From contig NZ_PQIG01000057.1 of NCBI RefSeq assembly GCF_012349115.1, positions 1-64,000 on the forward strand: 64,000 nucleotides of DNA. Reading direction: 5' to 3'. Within the stretch, counting starts at the first letter, position 1. Each line of letters begins with the position of its first letter. The position numbers were made by a program, and so were the translations under genes. Below are positions 40,042-49,700 of the stretch, one piece after another. The notes under the pieces are model-generated. The model had not been told where the DNA came from, ran no database searches, and saw only the letters and a program-made list of their open reading frames with translations. Source of the stretch: Rhizobium ruizarguesonis (GTDB lineage: Bacteria; Pseudomonadota; Alphaproteobacteria; Rhizobiales; Rhizobiaceae).

Positions 40042-41415
40042 ATGAATATCAATCGCTTCCCTCTTCGGGCAGGCCATGCCGCCCGTGCCTTCATCAACAA
40101 CAGCCGCGGCGCAACGATCGCCGAACGCGTCGAAGCGTTGAACGCGCTGAGCGTCCAGGACGCCGGGCGTGTGCTATGCGGCATGCCGTTGGACTATGCA
40201 GTCAACATTCTCGACCGGCCGGAGCTTCGCAACGCCGCACAGATTCTTGCACTGATCAGCGCCGAGGACGCCGCACGGCTGCTGCACGGCATGTCCAACG
40301 ACCGCGTCGCCGACGTGCTGCTTGAACTCGACGGCGAGACCCGCGCCCGGCTGTTCTCCAGCCTCGACGAACCGGTGCGCATCGCGATCCAGCACCTGAT
40401 GGGCTATCCGCCGCGCACGGCCGGCGGCATCATGACGACGGAGTTCGTCAGCGTGCCTGACAGCTGGACCGTCGCCCGCACACTTGACCATGTGCGCCAG
40501 GTCGAACGCTCGCGCGAGACCGTCTACGCCATCTATGTGCTCGACGAGGTCAGCCATGCGCTGCTGCATGTGGTGACGCTGCGTCGCCTCATCACCGGCG
40601 AGCCGGACGCTTCGATCCTCTCTGTGGCACAGAAGGGCGCGCCGGTTTCGGCGGATCCGCTGATGAAGCAGGAGGATGTCGCCCGGCTGATCCGCAAGCA
40701 CGACCTGCTCGCCCTGCCCGTCACCGACGAACATGGCCAGATGCTCGGCATCGTCACCGTCGATGACGTGATCGACACGATGATTGCAGACACGACGGAA
40801 GCGGCCCAGAGGTTCGGCGGCATGGAGGCGCTCGGCCAGCCCTACATGAAGATCAGCTTTGCCGGCATGATCCGCAAGCGCGCCGGCTGGCTCGCTGCGC
40901 TGTTCCTCGGCGAGATGCTGACGGCAAGCGCCATGCAGCATTTCGAAGGCGAGCTGGAAAAGGCCGTGGTGCTGACACTGTTCATCCCGTTGATCATGAG
41001 CTCGGGCGGCAATTCCGGTTCGCAGGCGACCTCGCTGATCATCCGGGCGCTGGCGCTCGGCGAGCTGAAGCTTTCGGACTGGTGGAAAGTGCTCTTGCGC
41101 GAACTGCCGACCGGCGTCGTGCTCGGCGCGATCCTCGGCCTGGTCGGCTTCATCCGCATCGTCTTCTGGCAGTCGGCCGGGCTCTACGATTACGGCCCGC
41201 ACTGGCAGATGGTCGCCGTCACGGTGTTTGCCGCCCTGATCGGGATCGTCACCTTCGGCTCGATCTGCGGTTCGATGCTGCCCTTCGTGCTGCAGAAGCT
41301 CCGGCTCGATCCGGCCAGCGCATCAGCCCCCTTCGTCGCCACGCTGGTCGATGTCACCGGGCTCGTCATCTACTTCTCGGTGGCGCTGCTCATCCTCAGC
41401 GGGACGCTGCTCTAA
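40042..41415 (+). CDS. mgtE: Magnesium transporter MgtE
   Basis: A 457-residue channel-type Mg2+ transporter. The N domain over residues 20-130 consists of helical repeats (DAGRVLCGMPLDYAVNILDR, LISAEDAARLLHGMSNDRVA); two CBS domains follow (about 135-255, with MGYPPRTAGGIMTTEFVSVP and LPVTDEHGQMLGIVTVDDVI), and five transmembrane helices fill 280-457, including the conserved pore motif PLIMSSGGNSGSQATSLIIR. The cytosolic domains gate the pore by binding Mg2+. Length is normal. A roughly 200-base structured leader with a small ORF precedes it. Confidence 0.95.
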   Translation: MNINRFPLRAGHAARAFINNSRGATIAERVEALNALSVQDAGRVLCGMPLDYAVNILDRPELRNAAQILALISAEDAARLLHGMSNDRVADVLLELDGETRARLFSSLDEPVRIAIQHLMGYPPRTAGGIMTTEFVSVPDSWTVARTLDHVRQVERSRETVYAIYVLDEVSHALLHVVTLRRLITGEPDASILSVAQKGAPVSADPLMKQEDVARLIRKHDLLALPVTDEHGQMLGIVTVDDVIDTMIADTTEAAQRFGGMEALGQPYMKISFAGMIRKRAGWLAALFLGEMLTASAMQHFEGELEKAVVLTLFIPLIMSSGGNSGSQATSLIIRALALGELKLSDWWKVLLRELPTGVVLGAILGLVGFIRIVFWQSAGLYDYGPHWQMVAVTVFAALIGIVTFGSICGSMLPFVLQKLRLDPASASAPFVATLVDVTGLVIYFSVALLILSGTLL

Positions 41416-41428
41416 CCCGCAAGCAAGC

Positions 41429-41454
41429 CCCGAGGGGAATTATTTTCCCTCGGG
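41429..41454. terminator. Hairpin after mgtE, shared with the convergent Lrp gene
   Basis: CCCGAGGG (41429-41436) and CCCTCGGG (41447-41454) form a perfect 8-bp stem with an AT-rich loop GAATTATTTT. It overlaps the last codons of the leftward Lrp/AsnC gene, so it can serve mgtE as terminator while being part of the other coding region. Confidence 0.65.
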
Positions 41455-41913
41455 CAACTTCAACGGCCCATGCGTCTTCATGCTGCGGATGGCGAAGTTC
41501 GAGCGGATGTCGCTGACATTCGGCAGGGTCAATAGCGTTTCCGTCAGAAGCCGTTCGTAGGCGGCGAGATCCTCCACCACCACTTCGGCGAGGAAATCGG
41601 CCGTGCCTGAAATCAGGAAGCAGGAGACGATCTCGGGGATGGCGAGCAACGCCTTCTGCTGCGCCTCGGAATTTTCGCGGCTGTGCTGGACGACCTTGAA
41701 TTCGACGAAGACGGTCAGGCCGAGACCGACCTCCTTGCGGTCGATATCCGCCGTGTAACCGCGGATGATCCCGGACCGTTCGAGATTGCGGATGCGGCGC
41801 AGGCAGGGCGACGGCGAAAGATTCACCTTCTCGGCAATCTCGACATTGGTAGCCCGCGCATCCTCCTGCAGGCACTTCAGTATGGCGATATCAAATTTAT
41901 CGAGATTTGGCAT
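41440..41913 (-). CDS. Lrp/AsnC-family transcriptional regulator
   Basis: A 157-residue protein with an N-terminal HTH (KFDIAILKCLQEDARATNVE, IAEKVNLSPSPCLRRIRNLE) and a C-terminal RAM ligand-binding domain (GLGLTVFVEFKVVQHSREN, SCFLISGTADFLAEVVVEDL). Such regulators sense amino acids. It is divergent from an EamA-type exporter with 145 bases between them, the standard arrangement for Lrp-controlled amino-acid export. I chose the ATG at 41913, which starts the HTH, over one five codons upstream; both remain possible. Confidence 0.9.
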   Translation of the reverse strand: MPNLDKFDIAILKCLQEDARATNVEIAEKVNLSPSPCLRRIRNLERSGIIRGYTADIDRKEVGLGLTVFVEFKVVQHSRENSEAQQKALLAIPEIVSCFLISGTADFLAEVVVEDLAAYERLLTETLLTLPNVSDIRSNFAIRSMKTHGPLKLPEGK

Positions 41914-42058
41914 TTTCGCGATCCCCATCGGCATCAATTGGCAGAAGATTGCGCATAGCATGCTTTTTGAGCTAGAGATAGCAAGGACATGCCTTGGCCT
42001 CTGGCGCTAATCTTTTCCTCAACCGGACAGGCTCCGGACGGAGGAAAGGATTAAAACG

Positions 42059-42964
42059 ATGACCACCATTGCTTTCACGAACGACAAGTCGCCGTCGCAG
42101 GTACTGGGTTATGCCGGCGGCACTATTACCGTGCTGATTTGGGCGACATGGTTTCTTGTCACCCGCCACAGCGCCGCAACGCCCCTCGGCTCGATCGATA
42201 TCGGGCTGATCCGCTTCGGAATTCCGGCGCTGGTGCTTTCGCCTGTCTGGCTGAAGACGGGACTGCTGCCGAAGGGCCTGCCGCTTCACCTTCTGGCGAT
42301 CATGGTGTTCGGTTCGGGCGCCGTCTTCTTCCTGCTGACCACGCTGGCAATCCATTCCACACCGGCGGCCTCTTCGGGGATTCTGCTCGGCGGCTCGATG
42401 CCGCTCGCCGCGGCGCTGATCGGGATTGCGCTGTTTCGCGAAAGACCTGACGGCACACGCATCGCCGGGCTTATCGCAATCGTTGCCGGCGTGCTGATCC
42501 TGCTCACGCGCAGCCTTGCAGACGCCTCGCTGCCATGGACGAGCTTCGTGCTGCTGCCGGCCGGCGCCATTCTCTGGGCAAGCTATACGCATGCCTTCCG
42601 CCGCTCCGGTCTGACCGCCGTACAGGCAAGCGCCCTGATCGCCGTCTGGTCTTTCCTGATCATGGGCGCGCTTGCCCTCACCTTCGGCATCTCGCTGCCA
42701 GAGGCTACTCTCCCGGAGATCGGCCTGCAGGTGCTAAGCCAGGGCGTTCTTTCCGGCCTCGTCGCCATGGTCGCCTACGGCACCGCCGTCAGAACACTCG
42801 GCGGAACACAGGCTGCCGCCTTCACGGCGCTGACGCCGGTTCTCGCTACGCTTGGCGGCGGCTTGTTGCTTGGCGAAGCAATCGGCATGACGGAAATCAG
42901 CGCCGCCGTGATCACCGGCATCGGCGTGGCGCTGTCAACGGGTATCGCCACGCCACGCCGCTGA
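42059..42964 (+). CDS. EamA/DMT-family transporter
   Basis: A 301-residue protein with ten hydrophobic segments in two repeats (GYAGGTITVLIWATWFLVTR begins the first; FVLLPAGAILWASYTHAFRR the second). EamA proteins export amino acids or other metabolites. GGAGGAAAGG stands before the ATG. It is divergent from an Lrp/AsnC regulator that probably activates it in response to an amino acid. A strong terminator follows. Substrate not determinable from the sequence. Confidence 0.88.
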   Translation: MTTIAFTNDKSPSQVLGYAGGTITVLIWATWFLVTRHSAATPLGSIDIGLIRFGIPALVLSPVWLKTGLLPKGLPLHLLAIMVFGSGAVFFLLTTLAIHSTPAASSGILLGGSMPLAAALIGIALFRERPDGTRIAGLIAIVAGVLILLTRSLADASLPWTSFVLLPAGAILWASYTHAFRRSGLTAVQASALIAVWSFLIMGALALTFGISLPEATLPEIGLQVLSQGVLSGLVAMVAYGTAVRTLGGTQAAAFTALTPVLATLGGGLLLGEAIGMTEISAAVITGIGVALSTGIATPRR

Positions 42965-42986
42965 AATCCAACAGCAACAGCAGATC

Positions 42987-43023
42987 GAAAGCCGCCTGCA
43001 GCCATCGCTGCGGCGGCTTTTTC
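42987..43023 (+). terminator. Rho-independent terminator of the EamA gene
   Basis: AAAGCCGCCTGCAG and CTGCGGCGGCTTT pair over 13 positions with one bulged T, around CCATCG, and a TTTTT run follows at once. It stands 24 bases after the stop codon. Confidence 0.85.
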
Positions 43024-43062
43024 AATGGAGAGGGCGTCGTTACCGAGCTTGGAACGGACACG

Positions 43063-43677
43063 TCAGGCCTGGATGACGACGACCCTGGCGCCGACTTCGA
43101 CGCGGCTATAGAGGTCGATCACATCGTGGTTCATCATGCGGACACAGCCGCTCGACATGGCAAGACCGATCGATTGAGGCTGGTTGGTGCCATGAATGCG
43201 AAAATGCGTGTCGTTGCCGCCGCGATAGAGATACATCGCCCGCGCACCGAGTGGGTTGTTCGGGCCGCCCGGCATGCCGCCGGCAAGCTTGCGATAGCGC
43301 TCTTCGCGGCGCTGCATGTTTTCCGTCGGCGTCCAATTTGGCCACTCGGCCTTGCGGCCGATATAGGCGTTACCAGCAAATGCCAGCCCCTCGCGGCCGA
43401 CACCGACGCCATAACGCATCGCCCTGTTATCACCGAGGACGTAATAGGCGCGACGCGCAGGCGTGTCGACGACCACGGTGCCGGCAGGATGCGTGGTTTC
43501 GTAGGCCACCTCCTGGCGGCGGAGCTCCGGCTTGATCTTGTCGATCGGCACCTGCCTCAACGGGAATTTTTCATCCGGAAGTGCGGCGTAATTCGTCTGG
43601 CTGTTCAGGCCGGTCGAAGAGCAGCCGGCCACGAAAAGCGGGAGAGCGATCAGGAAGCCCCGGCGCGAGATCGTCAT
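43063..43677 (-). CDS. L,D-transpeptidase (YkuD family) lipoprotein
   Basis: A 204-residue secreted enzyme. The N terminus MTISRRGFLIALPLFVAGCS has a twin-arginine-like start and a lipobox (VAGC), so it is likely a lipoprotein. The YkuD catalytic motif is HGTNQPQSIGLAMSSGCVRM, with the active-site Cys near residue 180. L,D-transpeptidases form 3-3 peptidoglycan cross-links or anchor proteins to peptidoglycan in the periplasm. AAGGA stands nine bases before the ATG. Monocistronic, convergent with the EamA gene. Confidence 0.92.
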   Translation of the reverse strand: MTISRRGFLIALPLFVAGCSSTGLNSQTNYAALPDEKFPLRQVPIDKIKPELRRQEVAYETTHPAGTVVVDTPARRAYYVLGDNRAMRYGVGVGREGLAFAGNAYIGRKAEWPNWTPTENMQRREERYRKLAGGMPGGPNNPLGARAMYLYRGGNDTHFRIHGTNQPQSIGLAMSSGCVRMMNHDVIDLYSRVEVGARVVVIQA

Positions 43678-43814
43678 GAATGTGTCCTTAGTGCGTCAAC
43701 ACGATGTCGCAAGCTAAGGAAATTATGGTTAACGAACGGCTAACAGCCTCCAGCAGGAGGCGATCACGAAGTCGTCAGCGCGTGGAAATTGTCGGCCGCG
43801 ACGATAAATCCGCC

Positions 43815-45479
43815 TCACATATTCGGGTAGACCGGCCCCTCGCCGCCCTGCGGCGGCACCCAGTTGATGTTCTGGTTGGGGTCCTTGATGTCGCAGGTCT
43901 TGCAGTGCACGCAGTTCTGGGCGTTGATGACGAAGACGTCCTTGCCGTCCTTCTCAACCCATTCATAAACGCCGGCCGGACAGTAGCGCGTCGACGGGCC
44001 GGCATAGATGTCGTGTTCCGAACTCTTCTGCAGCGCCATGTCCTTGACCTGCAGATGCACCGGCTGGTCTTCCTCGTGATTGGTGTTCGACAGGAACACC
44101 GAGGACAGGCGATCGAAGGTCAAGACGCCATCGGGTTTCGGATAGGCGATCGGCTTGTGCTGCGAGGCCGGCTCCAGGCTCTGGGCATCGGTCTTGCCGT
44201 GCTTCAGCGTGCCGAAGAAGGAGAAACCGAGGAGCTGGTTCGTCCACATGTCGAGCCCGCCGAGCGCCACGCCGAGCGCGGTACCGAACTTCGACCACAG
44301 CGGCTTGACGTTGCGCACACGCTTCAGGTCGCGGCCGATGTCGCCCTTGCGCCATTCATTCTCGATCTCGATCACGTCGTCATGGCTGCGGCCGGCGGTA
44401 ATCGCCTCGGCGATCTTCTCGGCCGCCAGCATGCCCGACAGCACCGCATTGTGGCTGCCCTTGATGCGCGGCACGTTGACGAGACCGGCCGAACAGCCGA
44501 TCAGCGCGCCGCCGGGGAAGGAAAGCTTCGGCACCGACTGGTAGCCGCCCTCGGTGATGGCACGCGCCCCATAGGACAGCCGCTTGCCGCCCTCGAAAGT
44601 GGTGCGGATCGCCGGATGCGTCTTGAAGCGCTGGAATTCCTCGAAGGGATAGAGATAGGGGTTCTTGTAATTGAGGTGGACAACGAAGCCGACGGCCACC
44701 AGATTGTCTTCCAGGTGATAGAGGAAGGAGCCGCCGCCGGTCTTCATGCCGAGCGGCCAGCCGAAGGAGTGCTGCACCAGGCCCGGCCTGTGGTTCTCGG
44801 GCTTGACCTGCCAGAGCTCCTTGATGCCGATGCCGAATTTCTGCGGTTCACGATCCTTCGAAAGGTCAAACTTGGCGATCAGCTGCTTGGCGAGCGAGCC
44901 GCGCACGCCCTCGCCGATCAGCACGTACTTGCCGAGCAGTTCCATGCCGCGGGTATAGTTCGGGCCGGGCTCGCCGTTCTTCTCGATGCCCATGTCGCCG
45001 GTGGCGACACCGATGACGGCGCCTTCGTCATTGTAGAGCACTTCGGTTGCGGCAAAGCCCGGATAGATCTCGACGCCGAGTTCTTCGGCCTTGGTCGCCA
45101 GCCAGCGACAGACGAGCCCAAGCGAGACGATGTAGTTGCCGTGGTTGTTCATCAGGGGCGGCATCAGCACATTGGGCAGGCGAACAGAGCCGGCCGGACC
45201 GAGCAGCAGGAAGTGATCGGCGGTGACTTTGGTCTTAAACGGATGATCGGCCTCGTCGCGCCAGCCGGGCAGCAGCCGATCAATGCCGATCGGATCGACG
45301 ACGGCGCCAGAGAGGATATGCGCGCCGACTTCCGCGCCCTTCTCCAGCACGACGACGGAGAGCTCCGGATTGACCTGCTTCAACCGGATCGCCGCCGCAA
45401 GACCGGCAGGACCGGCGCCGACGATCACCACGTCGAATTCCATGCTCTCGCGTTCTGGCAGCTCAGTCGTCTCGGTCAT
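43815..45479 (-). CDS. Electron transfer flavoprotein-ubiquinone oxidoreductase
   Basis: A 554-residue inner-membrane-associated enzyme that passes electrons from ETF to ubiquinone during fatty- and amino-acid oxidation. The FAD motif VVIVGAGPAGLAAAIRLKQV is at residues 14-33; the C-terminal 4Fe-4S cluster ligands are visible in RYCPAGVYEW and INAQNCVHCKTCDIKDPNQN, giving C-x(n)-C-x2-C-x2-C. Length fits the mitochondrial ETF-QO type. GGAG stands before the ATG. It is divergent from the SDR gene. A long open frame on the opposite strand is only its shadow. Confidence 0.95.
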   Translation of the reverse strand: MTETTELPERESMEFDVVIVGAGPAGLAAAIRLKQVNPELSVVVLEKGAEVGAHILSGAVVDPIGIDRLLPGWRDEADHPFKTKVTADHFLLLGPAGSVRLPNVLMPPLMNNHGNYIVSLGLVCRWLATKAEELGVEIYPGFAATEVLYNDEGAVIGVATGDMGIEKNGEPGPNYTRGMELLGKYVLIGEGVRGSLAKQLIAKFDLSKDREPQKFGIGIKELWQVKPENHRPGLVQHSFGWPLGMKTGGGSFLYHLEDNLVAVGFVVHLNYKNPYLYPFEEFQRFKTHPAIRTTFEGGKRLSYGARAITEGGYQSVPKLSFPGGALIGCSAGLVNVPRIKGSHNAVLSGMLAAEKIAEAITAGRSHDDVIEIENEWRKGDIGRDLKRVRNVKPLWSKFGTALGVALGGLDMWTNQLLGFSFFGTLKHGKTDAQSLEPASQHKPIAYPKPDGVLTFDRLSSVFLSNTNHEEDQPVHLQVKDMALQKSSEHDIYAGPSTRYCPAGVYEWVEKDGKDVFVINAQNCVHCKTCDIKDPNQNINWVPPQGGEGPVYPNM

Positions 45480-45731
45480 TCACTCGTCTCCGCTTGGCGG
45501 CACGCGGCCGTCATCCCCGTCATGGCACTTTCTTGTCAAAACGAGAAAGCATTGTCGAGCCGGGATACGACAGCCAATCTTCCAATTCGCACAATGATGA
45601 CGCCTCGTGCGGCAGAATTACATAACGCTTACGTCAACGTCAATTATCAAACGCTGCCGAACCGGTCACATCCCCTTTCCTTTTCCGCCGCTTGCGCCTT
45701 ATACATCGCTCAAAGCTATCGGAGGACAATC

Positions 45732-46520
45732 ATGGATCTCGGCATCAAGGGCAAACGGGCACTCGTCCTCGCCTCCTCGCGCGGCCTCGGCCTCGGCATC
45801 GCCGTGGCGCTGGCGCGGGAGGGCGCAAACGTGCTGCTCTGCGGGCGCAGCGGCGAACAGCTGGAGGCCAATTGCAAGGCGATCAATGGTGAAGGCAACG
45901 GCCGGGCCGACTGGATCTGGGCCGATCTCGGGGACGAACGCTTCGTCGAGATGACGACGACGGCGGTGAAGGAGAGGTTCGGCGGGCTCGATATCCTCGT
46001 CAACAATACCGGCGGACCAACGCCCGGCACGACTGAGGACATGACGGGCGAAAAGCTCGAAAGCTATTTCCTCTCCATGGTCGCGCGGGTGATCACGCTC
46101 ACCAATGCGCTGCTGCCCGGCATGAAGGCGCAGGGCTGGGGCCGCATCCTCACGGTTGCCTCATCCGGCGTGATCGAACCGATCGCCAACCTGGCGCTGT
46201 CGAATACGCTGCGCCCGGCCCTTGCCGGCTGGAGCAAGACGCTTGCCTCCGAAGTGGCGGGCTTCGGCGTCACCACCAACCTGCTCTTGCCCGGCAGCAT
46301 CCTGACGGCGCGGCTCGACGATCTCGACGGCGCTGCGGCAAAGCGGACCGGCAAGAGCCTCGAGGAGATCCGTACCGACAAGGAGGCGCGCATTCCGGTC
46401 GGCCGCTATGGCAAGGTCGAGGAATTTGCCGCAACGGCTGCCTTCCTATGCAGCCAACCGGCAAGTTATATCACCGGCTCGCTCATCCGCTGCGACGGCG
46501 GCGCGGCGCGGTCCGTCTGA
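45732..46520 (+). CDS. Short-chain dehydrogenase/reductase with atypical active site
   Basis: A 262-residue Rossmann protein of the SDR superfamily. The cofactor motif is LASSRGLGLGIAVALAREGA instead of the classical TGxxxGIG, and NNTGGP stands in place of NNAG. In the catalytic part, ANLALSNTLRPALAGWSKTL replaces the standard Y-x3-K by S-x3-R, so both catalytic Tyr and Lys are missing. This corresponds to a BKR-like SDR group known to depart from the consensus. GGAGG precedes the ATG at 45732. The reaction is not known; oxidoreductase activity is doubtful. Confidence 0.82.
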   Translation: MDLGIKGKRALVLASSRGLGLGIAVALAREGANVLLCGRSGEQLEANCKAINGEGNGRADWIWADLGDERFVEMTTTAVKERFGGLDILVNNTGGPTPGTTEDMTGEKLESYFLSMVARVITLTNALLPGMKAQGWGRILTVASSGVIEPIANLALSNTLRPALAGWSKTLASEVAGFGVTTNLLLPGSILTARLDDLDGAAAKRTGKSLEEIRTDKEARIPVGRYGKVEEFAATAAFLCSQPASYITGSLIRCDGGAARSV

Positions 46521-46758
46521 CGGCTCTGCGCCCAACCTGTGATTCTACGGCTGCCAATTCGTCATCCGGATGATGTCTCCGCCAAGCTTTTGTAACCCGC
46601 GCAAGCAGGATCGTAGTCGCGCCCTGCTCGCGCGTGCTGAGCGAGCAAGGTGATAACGGCGTGTCTTGCTTCGCGCAGCCGACTGGGCAAGTTGCCGGAG
46701 AAAGTACCGAAACGCTTGCCGAGATGGAGGCCGCCTGAATGGATAAAGCGGAACATGA
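46521..46758. other. Intergenic stretch between SDR and helicase genes
   Basis: About 240 bases. A short leftward frame (about 64 codons ending at 46562, with LREARHAVITLLAQHARAGR) could be a fragment of a lost gene, but I do not recognise it. The palindrome TCATCCGGATGA lies near 46561. This is the junction of the accessory block 46.7-53.7 kb with the core segment. Confidence 0.35.
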
Positions 46759-49700
46759 CTACGCGAGTGACTGAGTGGTTGAAATACGCTGGAGCGCCCT
46801 CGCAATTGCTTCGTCCAGCCGTGAACGCGAAACAGCGGCGAGGCGCTCGACGCCAAGAAGACGAGCCAGATCTCGCGCCGGATCTGGCTGATCCAACAAG
46901 TCGGGATTGTCTAGCACCACGAAGGCGAGTTCTGCGAGCGGAATATCGGCGATCGACCTGCGTGCATCCTCGCTGGCTGGCTGCCGGTACGGAATGATTT
47001 CTGAAACGGTTCCCACCTTCCAGACAAACTCGCCGCTCGATTCTTCGGTCGTGTCGAGACCACGTAAATGAAGGTCGATCCTCTCTCGGATTCGTCCGCC
47101 GGTACGCAGCCAGCCGTGGGTGCGAGATAGCCGTTGAGCAAGGATGTCTGTGCGTAGCGGGCTTTCGGTTTCGATGATCACTTCGATCATACCTCGAAGG
47201 GTATCGCGATAGCCGAATTCGAAGAACTGATCGGGATCGGCTTGGAAGCCGGACAGATCGGTTACACGGTATCGCCGCTCATCCGAGGCTTCGTCGCCAA
47301 CCGAAGCGGGAGGCGGTTGCGTTTCCGCCGCCTCGGAAACGCTGAACATTGCCGGCGTCTCCACAGAAACGAGTTCGGTCTCGACCATCTCTGGAGGCGG
47401 CATAACCTGCTCGACAGAAGCGGCGGCTTCGTCGCGAATTTCGTCGATACCCTCCACCTCGTGTCCCATGTCCCAATGGGTCGCAGTTTCCTCCATTTCC
47501 GCGGCGCGGCGGGCCCTGCTTTCCTCCAACAAGCTTTCAAGGCTGGCGTGAAGCCGTTCGACGCAGCCTGCTGCATCAAACCACCAATCAGTCGACCAGA
47601 CGCGGAGGATGCTCCAGCCGAGGCCCCTCAATACCTGCTCGCGGACCTTGTCGCGGTCTCTTGCTGTGGCCGATCCGTGATAGGTGGCGCCATCGCACTC
47701 CACGCCCGCCAGATAGGCACCAGCCAGATCGGGATGACGGATACCGAAGTCGATCCGGAAGCCGGAAATCCCGACCTGCGGCACGATTCTCCAGCCGCGG
47801 CGCTCCAATTGCGCAGCGACGGCCTCTTCGAAGGGGGAATCAAAACCGCCGACAGACCCGATGTCTTGCGCCGGCAGGGCGATTGCGCCACGCTCGGCAT
47901 AGTCGAGGAACGTCTTTAGATGTTGCACGGCGAGCGCCTTGGTTCGGGTCGGATCGATCTGGTCAGCCGTGAAACCTGAGAAGACGATGAGTTCCTGCCG
48001 CGCACGCGTCACAGCGACGTTGAGGCGCCGCTCGCCACCGTCGCGGTTGAGCGCGCCGAAATCCATCGTCAGCTTGCCGGCGGCGTCCTTCCAGAACGTG
48101 ATCGAAAAAAGGATGACATCCCGCTCATCGCCCTGCACGTTCTCCAGGTTCTTGACGATCGTCGACTCGACGCGTTCCTCGGCGAAGAACCATTCGAGCT
48201 CCGGATCGTCTCGGCGCGCGGCATCGAGAAGATCCAGAATCAGCGACTGCTGCTGCGCGTTGAAGGTAATCACGCCGAGCGTCGGGCGATCTTTTTCAGG
48301 CAGTTTCAACCACCCCTTCATTCGGGAAACGGCTTCCTTCGCGACAGTCTCCGCCTCGATTCGATTTGTTCGGCTCTTGCCGCGATCGTAAACACCAATG
48401 GGTACCTTGCGCAGATGCACAGCGCGGTCTTCGACGGCCGGCGATGGAAATGTCACCAGGCGGTTCTGATAGTAGTGATGATTGGAGAAGGCGATCAGAG
48501 ATTCGCTTCGGCTGCGGTAATGCCATCGCAGATCGCGGATTGGAATGCCGGCCGCTTTTGTCTCATCGAGAATGCTCTCCAGATCCTTCTCATGATCGGC
48601 GACCTCCTCCTCTTCCTCGTTGCGTCCGAAGAAGTTCGTCGGCGGCAATTGCTTCGGATCGCCGACGATGATGGTCTGGCGCGCCCGCGCGATGGCGCCA
48701 ACGGCGTCCCAAGTTGTGATCTGCGACGCCTCATCGAAGATCACAACGTCAAACAGCGCCTGGTTGGGCGGAAGATACTGTGCGATAGAGAGCGGCGACA
48801 TAAGCATGCAGGGTGCGAGCTTGGAAAAGCTCTGTGGCATCTTGCCGATCATGTCTCGTATCGACTGGCTCGGCCGCTGCAACTCCATCTGGTAGCGCAG
48901 CAGCCCGAGTTCCGAATTGCGTGGTACGCTCTGCACGGGCGGCAAGCCGTGGGCGATCACGCTGATGACACGCTGGGTAGCGTGCGATCGTACGAGATCG
49001 TCGATCTCACGGAATTCACTAATGGCGTTTTCGTGCTGGAAACGCCGAAAATTCCGCAGAACAGGATCGGCGTCGAGAACCTTCGGGAGCCACCACTTGG
49101 CATAACCGAGGCGAAACGCAGCTCGCGCTTCCTTGGGTCGGATCGTCCCATTCTCAATCTGCTCGACTAGTGAGGATAGGTTAGACGCCATTGCCCGGTT
49201 TCTGATCTGGCACCAGGTCGACCAATCTCGAAGTAGATGCCGCGCCTTCACGAGAGCATCAAGTTTCTCTTTTAGCGTCGTGAGATCGGGTGTGTCCCTC
49301 CCCGCTAGGTTATCTCGCCCGGCAGCCTCGCTGAAGCGCTGCCGCGCAGTCTGCAAGCCTCCGATTGCGGCGAGAAGTCTATCTCCGGCCTGCCGGACCC
49401 CGTCGTTTTCCACCGTCGCGCGTAGGCACGGGGCAACGATACGAAGCACCGATCGTATCTCCTCCTGATCCCGCCCCGGAATGGGCATGGTGGCGCGAAA
49501 CCCCCGTGCGAGTTCGAGAATTTCCGCGACGGCTCCGATATCGGTCGCCAGACCGTCCACCGGCAGAGGTTTTCCGGCCAAGGGGCTCTGATCGACTGCC
49601 GCCAGGCAATCCTTCATGCGGCGCAGTAGCGGGAGATCCCGTTCAGGTTCCGCGGTGCCTTGATCGGCATAGCTTTGCAGCAGCTTCTGAATCTTGCGTT

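Noticed and set aside
43704..46520. Open frame of 938 codons on the plus strand
   Set aside because: Most of it is antisense to the ETF-ubiquinone oxidoreductase gene, whose domains are unmistakable. Only the last 263 codons (from 45732) are a real gene, the SDR, with its own ribosome-binding site.
46545..46856. Short leftward frames after the SDR gene as a possible transposase remnant
   Set aside because: The fragment is not recognisable as any transposase family and has no inverted repeats of an IS; left as intergenic sequence.
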